Shown here piece after piece: positions 60,136 through 64,000 of a stretch of DNA of 64,000 nucleotides. The stretch is from Persephonella sp. IF05-L8. Lineage in GTDB: Bacteria > Aquificota > Aquificia > Aquificales > Hydrogenothermaceae. The DNA is taken from NCBI RefSeq assembly GCF_000703045.1, contig NZ_JNLJ01000005.1, forward strand, positions 349,023 through 413,022. The letters are read 5' to 3'. Numbering within the stretch: the first letter of the stretch is position 1; each line of letters begins with the position of its first letter. Made by a program: the position numbers and the translations under genes. The notes below the pieces were generated by a model. It was given only the letters and a program-made list of their open reading frames with translations. It had not been told where the DNA came from and searched no databases.

Positions 60136-61364
60136 TTGAAGACCTTTGTTTTAACAGGTGCTGAGAATTTAACTGCTATTTCTTCACCCTCTTTTAATCC
60201 CTCTATTACTTCGGTATATCTTTCTCCTATCCAGCCTGTTTTTATGTACCTTTTTACAGGTTTGCCGTTTTGTATTACATAGACATACTGTTTTCCTTTT
60301 TCATATCTGATTGCTGAGTTTGGGATAATTAAGGCGTTATCTTTCTCTCCGGCTATTATTTTTGTATAAACTGTCATCTCAGGTCTTAGATATATTGCAT
60401 ATTCTCTTTTTACTGGGACTATTGCAAGGTAATAAACTATATTCTGTTTTACGATTGGCTCAGGGTAAATCTGTGTTATTTTTCCGTGGAAAAATTTGTC
60501 TGGATAGGCATCAACATAATAGATAACTTTTTGTCCGGGTTTTACCTTTCCTATGTCTGTTTCATCTACAAAAATCTGTATTTCCAGTTTGTCTGGTTTG
60601 AGTATCGTAACCAGTTCCCCTGCCTGCAGGCCTGCAACAAGGGTTTCTCCTTCACGGGCAACCACTTTTGAGACTATTCCATCTATTGGAGAGTATATTT
60701 CTGTATAGGATAATCTGATTTTTGCTTTTTCTAACTGCTTTTCTATAACTTTTATGTTTTCTTCTGCTATGGCTTTTTCATTTTGGTATTCTACTTTTAA
60801 TTTTTCTACAGTTGCTTTTGCCAGCTCAAGCTGGGCTTTTTTGGCTTTTAGCTCTTTTTGGGCTCTTTCATAACTTTCTTGGGTGGTAAATCCCTCTTTT
60901 AACAACTGTTTTTCCCGTGAATAGTTCCACTTTGCATATTCGTATTCTGCCTGGGCAACAGATAGATTTTTCTCGGCTTCTTTTATTCTTACAGGGTATA
61001 TTTGTAAAACTTTTTGTAATTTTTTTTGAGCCTCCTTAAGTTGATATTTAAGGGCTTCCACATCTTTTTTATATTCCCTCTGGTCTATTACAGCAATTAA
61101 TTGACCTTTTTTGACATAATCTCCTATCTCAACAAACATCTTCTCTACTTTACCTGTGGCACGGGTTCCTATTTTCAGGTATGCGTTAACTCTGGTTTTT
61201 ACAATGGCTGTGGCATTTATTATATTCTGGATTTTGCCTCTCTTTACTTTTGCAGTTTTATAGACTTTTATCTGCTGTTGTTGTTCTTTTTGCTTATTGT
61301 AATAGTAAATACCAGCTACAATAGGAATAAGAACTATAAGGCTGATAATCAAAAATTTTTTCAT
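60132..61364 (-). CDS. MacA-like periplasmic adaptor (HlyD/RND family)
   Basis: The 410-residue protein has one N-terminal membrane helix (residues 4-21). A lipoyl half-motif, GKVEKMFVEIGDYVKKGQLIAVID, lies near residue 72. A long coiled-coil hairpin follows (about residues 98-205), then the second lipoyl half YSPIDGIVSKVVAREGE. Beta-barrel and membrane-proximal domains come last. Such adaptors join an inner-membrane ABC transporter to TolC. It overlaps the ATPase and the TolC-like gene by 4 bases each. Confidence 0.93.
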   Translation of the reverse strand: MKKFLIISLIVLIPIVAGIYYYNKQKEQQQQIKVYKTAKVKRGKIQNIINATAIVKTRVNAYLKIGTRATGKVEKMFVEIGDYVKKGQLIAVIDQREYKKDVEALKYQLKEAQKKLQKVLQIYPVRIKEAEKNLSVAQAEYEYAKWNYSREKQLLKEGFTTQESYERAQKELKAKKAQLELAKATVEKLKVEYQNEKAIAEENIKVIEKQLEKAKIRLSYTEIYSPIDGIVSKVVAREGETLVAGLQAGELVTILKPDKLEIQIFVDETDIGKVKPGQKVIYYVDAYPDKFFHGKITQIYPEPIVKQNIVYYLAIVPVKREYAIYLRPEMTVYTKIIAGEKDNALIIPNSAIRYEKGKQYVYVIQNGKPVKRYIKTGWIGERYTEVIEGLKEGEEIAVKFSAPVKTKVFK

Positions 61365-62623
61365 TGGAATTGTTCCTCCTTAGATAAATCAAGAACCCCT
61401 ATCTCCCGCTCTAACATTGCTTTGGTAAGTGCCATGGTAAGAAGTGAACCTATAAGTTTTTCACGGGCATTAGCCAGTGAACTTTCTGCTGTCAGCAAAG
61501 ATATAATATCTCCTTTTCCTGCTTTGTATTCACCTATTGCTTGCCTGTAATTATATTCAGCTTCTTTGAGTAAACTTTTTGCAACATTTATGTTTTTATA
61601 TGCAGCCTTTAAGTCCATATAGTACTTAAAAAGGTTTAATGTTATATTTCTTCTTAAATCTCGTAATTTTTCCTTCTGGGCTATTTCATTTTCTTTTGCC
61701 GAAAGATAGGCATGATATCTTTTGAGGCCTTCAAATATAGTCCAACTAAGTCCTAAACTAAAGGCATTATAGTAATCCGTTCCGGAATATGAGTAATAAT
61801 CTTTATTTAAAGAATATGATACTGAGATGACAGGTGTAAAACTAAAAAGTTTTTCCTTCGTTATATACTGTGCCTTTTTTATTTCATGGTAGTATTGCTG
61901 AAATATAGGTCTTTTCTTAAAAGCAAGCTCTTTAATAAATCTAAAATCAGGAATACCATAAACCTCAAATTTTTGCAAAATTGAATAGGTGAGTTCTAAT
62001 TGTGTATCAAGAGGATAGCCTATCAAGCTATTAAGATTAGCAAGGGATTTTCTATATTCAACCTCAGCACTAATAAGGGAATATTTCACATTTTCAACCC
62101 TTACTTTTGCCTGAAGATAATCTGCCCGGGTTGATAATCCCAGCTCAAGTTTTTTTTGTGCCAGTTCAAGATTTTTCTGGGCTGCTTTTAGCTGGATTTG
62201 CCGAACTTTGTATATCTGTTTCTTGGCAATGGTCTCATAATAAGATTTTTTCACATTATAGATAATATCTAATACTTTTTCGTTATAGTTTTGCTTTACT
62301 GAGTATAAAGTCTCTTTACTTTTTAAAAGTCCCAGTATATTAGTTCCTGAGTTATACAAAATCCAGGAAAATTTAACTGAACGACTTCTGCTAAAACTAT
62401 CTACACCAGATAACCCTCTAAATTTCGTATAGTCAAAATTGAAACTTACAGTTGGAGAAAAATTTCCCCAGCTGTATTTGTAATCAAATTCTGAGGCTTT
62501 TAGATAGTGATACTGCTCTTTTAGATAGGGATGATTGTTTAACGCCAATCTGATTGCTTCATCAAGGGTCAGACCAAAACCTGTTGAGTATAAAAATAAA
62601 ATCAATAGATACAGATATCTCAT
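61361..62623 (-). CDS. TolC-family outer membrane efflux protein
   Basis: The 420-residue protein has a signal peptide ending near residue 18. The pattern LTLDEAIRLALNNHP begins a repeated structure of long helices and strands (LELAQKKLELGLSTRADYLQAKVRVENV in the first half, YRQAIGEYKAGKGDIISLLTAESSLANAR in the second). This two-fold repeat is diagnostic of TolC/OEP exit ducts. It forms a tripartite exporter with the adaptor and ATPase that follow. Confidence 0.94.
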   Translation of the reverse strand: MRYLYLLILFLYSTGFGLTLDEAIRLALNNHPYLKEQYHYLKASEFDYKYSWGNFSPTVSFNFDYTKFRGLSGVDSFSRSRSVKFSWILYNSGTNILGLLKSKETLYSVKQNYNEKVLDIIYNVKKSYYETIAKKQIYKVRQIQLKAAQKNLELAQKKLELGLSTRADYLQAKVRVENVKYSLISAEVEYRKSLANLNSLIGYPLDTQLELTYSILQKFEVYGIPDFRFIKELAFKKRPIFQQYYHEIKKAQYITKEKLFSFTPVISVSYSLNKDYYSYSGTDYYNAFSLGLSWTIFEGLKRYHAYLSAKENEIAQKEKLRDLRRNITLNLFKYYMDLKAAYKNINVAKSLLKEAEYNYRQAIGEYKAGKGDIISLLTAESSLANAREKLIGSLLTMALTKAMLEREIGVLDLSKEEQFQ

Positions 62624-62625
62624 GG

Positions 62626-63099
62626 TTAAATCATATCCTGACCTGATAAATCAAGTAGTTTTTTAAACTGCTCTTTGGTCATTGCACTTTGCAATGTTCT
62701 GACTTCTTTAATATTATAAACTGTGAGTTCTGCTTTTAGTTTTGCAATATCAACCACAAGCTTTTTAATTTTTTCTGGGCTTCCTCCATTTAGCACTAAA
62801 CTTTCAAGTTTTTTTTCTTTCTCTTGAATTTTTTTGGCTATATCTACCATTTTTTTGTAATACTTTTTATAGAACTGATTTATGATTTTTAGCTGTTCAT
62901 CTGTAAGACCCAGCTCATCTCTGTAATCACGGATTACAGGCAGGAAATTAAATCTCTTAACGAGGAAATATTTATCCATCCAGCTATCATCGTTAATCTC
63001 ATCAATTATGGAAAAGTTTTCTGTGGAATTAAGCTGGGGTTGTGAGTGAGCTACCGAAAAGAAGAAAACCATAGAAAAAAATAAAAATATCTTTTTCAA
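62626..63099 (-). CDS. Spy/CpxP-like periplasmic protein
   Basis: The 157-residue protein has a signal peptide (MKKIFLFFSMVFFFSVAHSQ). The helical mature part carries LTDEQLKIINQFYKKYYKKM near residue 63 and a second TKEQFKKLLDL near residue 142. The LTxEQ pairs recall Spy/CpxP stress chaperones or metal-binding relatives. It heads the export operon, suggesting that the system answers envelope stress or toxic metals. It lacks the His/Cys-rich clusters expected of a strong metal binder. Confidence 0.75.
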   Translation of the reverse strand: MKKIFLFFSMVFFFSVAHSQPQLNSTENFSIIDEINDDSWMDKYFLVKRFNFLPVIRDYRDELGLTDEQLKIINQFYKKYYKKMVDIAKKIQEKEKKLESLVLNGGSPEKIKKLVVDIAKLKAELTVYNIKEVRTLQSAMTKEQFKKLLDLSGQDMI

Positions 63100-63221
63100 T
63101 TTCTCACCTCTTCTACGAAAGATTTCATTATTAAATTATACTTCATTAATTTGCCTTATTCGTAATTCCTCTGACATGATAAAATATTTATTCTTGAATA
63201 CTTTTGCTGGAGGTTTAAATC

Positions 63222-64000
63222 TTGGACTGGAAAGACACCCTTAACCTGCCTAAAACGTCATTTCCAATGAAAGGGAATTTACCAAATAGAGAACCTGAAT
63301 TTATAAAAAAATGGGATGAGATTAATTTATATAAAAGATTAAGGGAGGAAAGAAAAGGAAGGGACAAGTATATACTCCATGATGGACCCCCTTATGCCAA
63401 TGGTAATATTCATCTGGGACATGCACTTAACAAGGTTTTAAAGGACATTCTTGTTAAATACCAATCTATGCTGGGTAAAGACGCTCCTTTTGTTCCTGGT
63501 TGGGACTGCCATGGTCTTCCTATTGAGCAGCAGGTTGAAAAACAGCTAAAAAAAGAGAAAAAAAGAAAGGAAGACCTTTCCAAAGCAGAGTTTAGAAGAT
63601 TATGCAGAGAATACGCAGCAAAATATGTTGAGATACAGAAAGAAGAGTTTAAAAGACTTGGGATAATCGGGAACTGGGAAAAGCCTTATCTTACAATGAG
63701 ACCTTCTTATCAGGCTCAGGAGATTAGAGAGCTTGGAAAGATATTCAAAAGAGGAATAGCTTACAGAGGTAAAAAGCCTGTTTACTGGTGTATATACGAC
63801 AAAACAGCTGAGGCTGAGGCTGAGGTTGAATATGCAGATAAAAAAGACCCATCTGTTTATGTTGCTTTTGAGCTTGTTGAACCGCCGTTTGATATACAGA
63901 AAAAAACCTATGCTGTGATATGGACAACAACCCCATGGACACTTCCTGCAAACCTTGGGGTTATGGTTAATCCTGAGTTTGATTATGTTTTCCTTGATGA
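63222..64000 (+). CDS. ileS: Isoleucyl-tRNA synthetase (5' part, cut by window end)
   Basis: The visible 259 codons start [20 protein letters not shown] and contain the class I HIGH motif as [17 protein letters not shown] near residue 60. [20 protein letters not shown] lies near residue 91 and [11 protein letters not shown], in the editing-domain entrance, near residue 232. These are all IleS hallmarks. The start is a TTG at 63222 with GGAGGT seven bases upstream. The KMSKS motif lies beyond the window. Confidence 0.96.
   Translation, partial: MDWKDTLNLPKTSFPMKGNLPNREPEFIKKWDEINLYKRLREERKGRDKYILHDGPPYANGNIHLGHALNKVLKDILVKYQSMLGKDAPFVPGWDCHGLPIEQQVEKQLKKEKKRKEDLSKAEFRRLCREYAAKYVEIQKEEFKRLGIIGNWEKPYLTMRPSYQAQEIRELGKIFKRGIAYRGKKPVYWCIYDKTAEAEAEVEYADKKDPSVYVAFELVEPPFDIQKKTYAVIWTTTPWTLPANLGVMVNPEFDYVFLD

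Overview
The window looks like chromosome of a thermophilic, chemolithoautotrophic member of the Aquificota, most likely family Hydrogenothermaceae (Persephonella/Sulfurihydrogenibium type). This is an inference from AT-rich DNA, Lys/Glu/Ile-rich proteins, frequent TTG starts and short Aquificales-style operons. It also rests on a reductive TCA cluster that joins a monomeric-type isocitrate dehydrogenase to a one-step, two-subunit ATP-citrate lyase. No phage or plasmid region was seen. The only mobile element is a tnpB gene cut by the left edge.

Layout. 1-1.1 kb: tnpB and a stem-loop. 1.1-11.1 kb: a THEP1-type NTPase, RNase Z, N-carbamoylputrescine amidase, DEAD-box helicase, truB, pyrB, argF, a GltD-like flavoprotein and a biotin-dependent carboxylase subunit. 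11.2-20.6 kb: a long plus-strand dcw operon (murD-ftsW-murG-murB-ddl-ftsQ-ftsA-ftsZ) running on into pgsA and plsY. 20.6-24.0 kb: a minus-strand operon of a secreted helical protein, a small unknown protein and Rel/SpoT. 24.1-29.8 kb: icd, aclB and aclA, each with its own expression signals. 29.8-35.3 kb: a nine-gene minus-strand operon from atpC to mraY. 35.4-43.2 kb: mainly housekeeping plus-strand genes (elbB, a dCTP-deaminase-like gene, hom, an anion transporter, Nudix, LpxL-like, hemL, NTF2-like, nrdR). 43.2-43.5 kb: a non-coding interval with a possible small RNA. 43.5-46.6 kb: a minus-strand sulfur-handling operon (iscU, PP-loop thiolase, TusA-like, DUF1858-like, Nfu) ending in aroE. 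46.7-51.1 kb: a small winged helix, a ClC/CBS channel, an atypical IscS and an atypical Mrp. 51.1-52.6 kb: a two-repeat CRISPR remnant with a solitary cas6. 52.6-63.1 kb: GGCT, HIT, tRNA-Cys, a thioesterase, ftsI-ftsL-rsmH, a metallo-beta-lactamase-fold protein, a degenerate HD protein, a PpiD-like foldase, and an ABC/MacA/TolC export set with a Spy-like protein. The 5' part of ileS closes the window.

How the genes work together. Icd, AclB and AclA drive the reverse TCA cycle; the biotin carboxylase subunit adds a carboxylation step. The dcw genes are split over three places: the main cluster, mraY at 29.8 kb and rsmH-ftsL-ftsI at 53.9-56.8 kb. Fe-S and sulfur trafficking is spread over the iscU and mrp-iscS operons.

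The most notable observations are: (i) a lone Cas6 beside a mini-array whose single crRNA would be antisense to a ribosome-binding site and start codon; (ii) an IscS-like protein with Tyr where the PLP lysine is expected, paired with an Mrp lacking the second cysteine of its C-terminal CxxC; (iii) a possible CU-rich, anti-Shine-Dalgarno-like small RNA; and (iv) two proteins whose folds are recognisable but whose catalytic residues are missing (a dCTP-deaminase-like and an HD-like protein). All calls come from reading the sequence; no database search was run.
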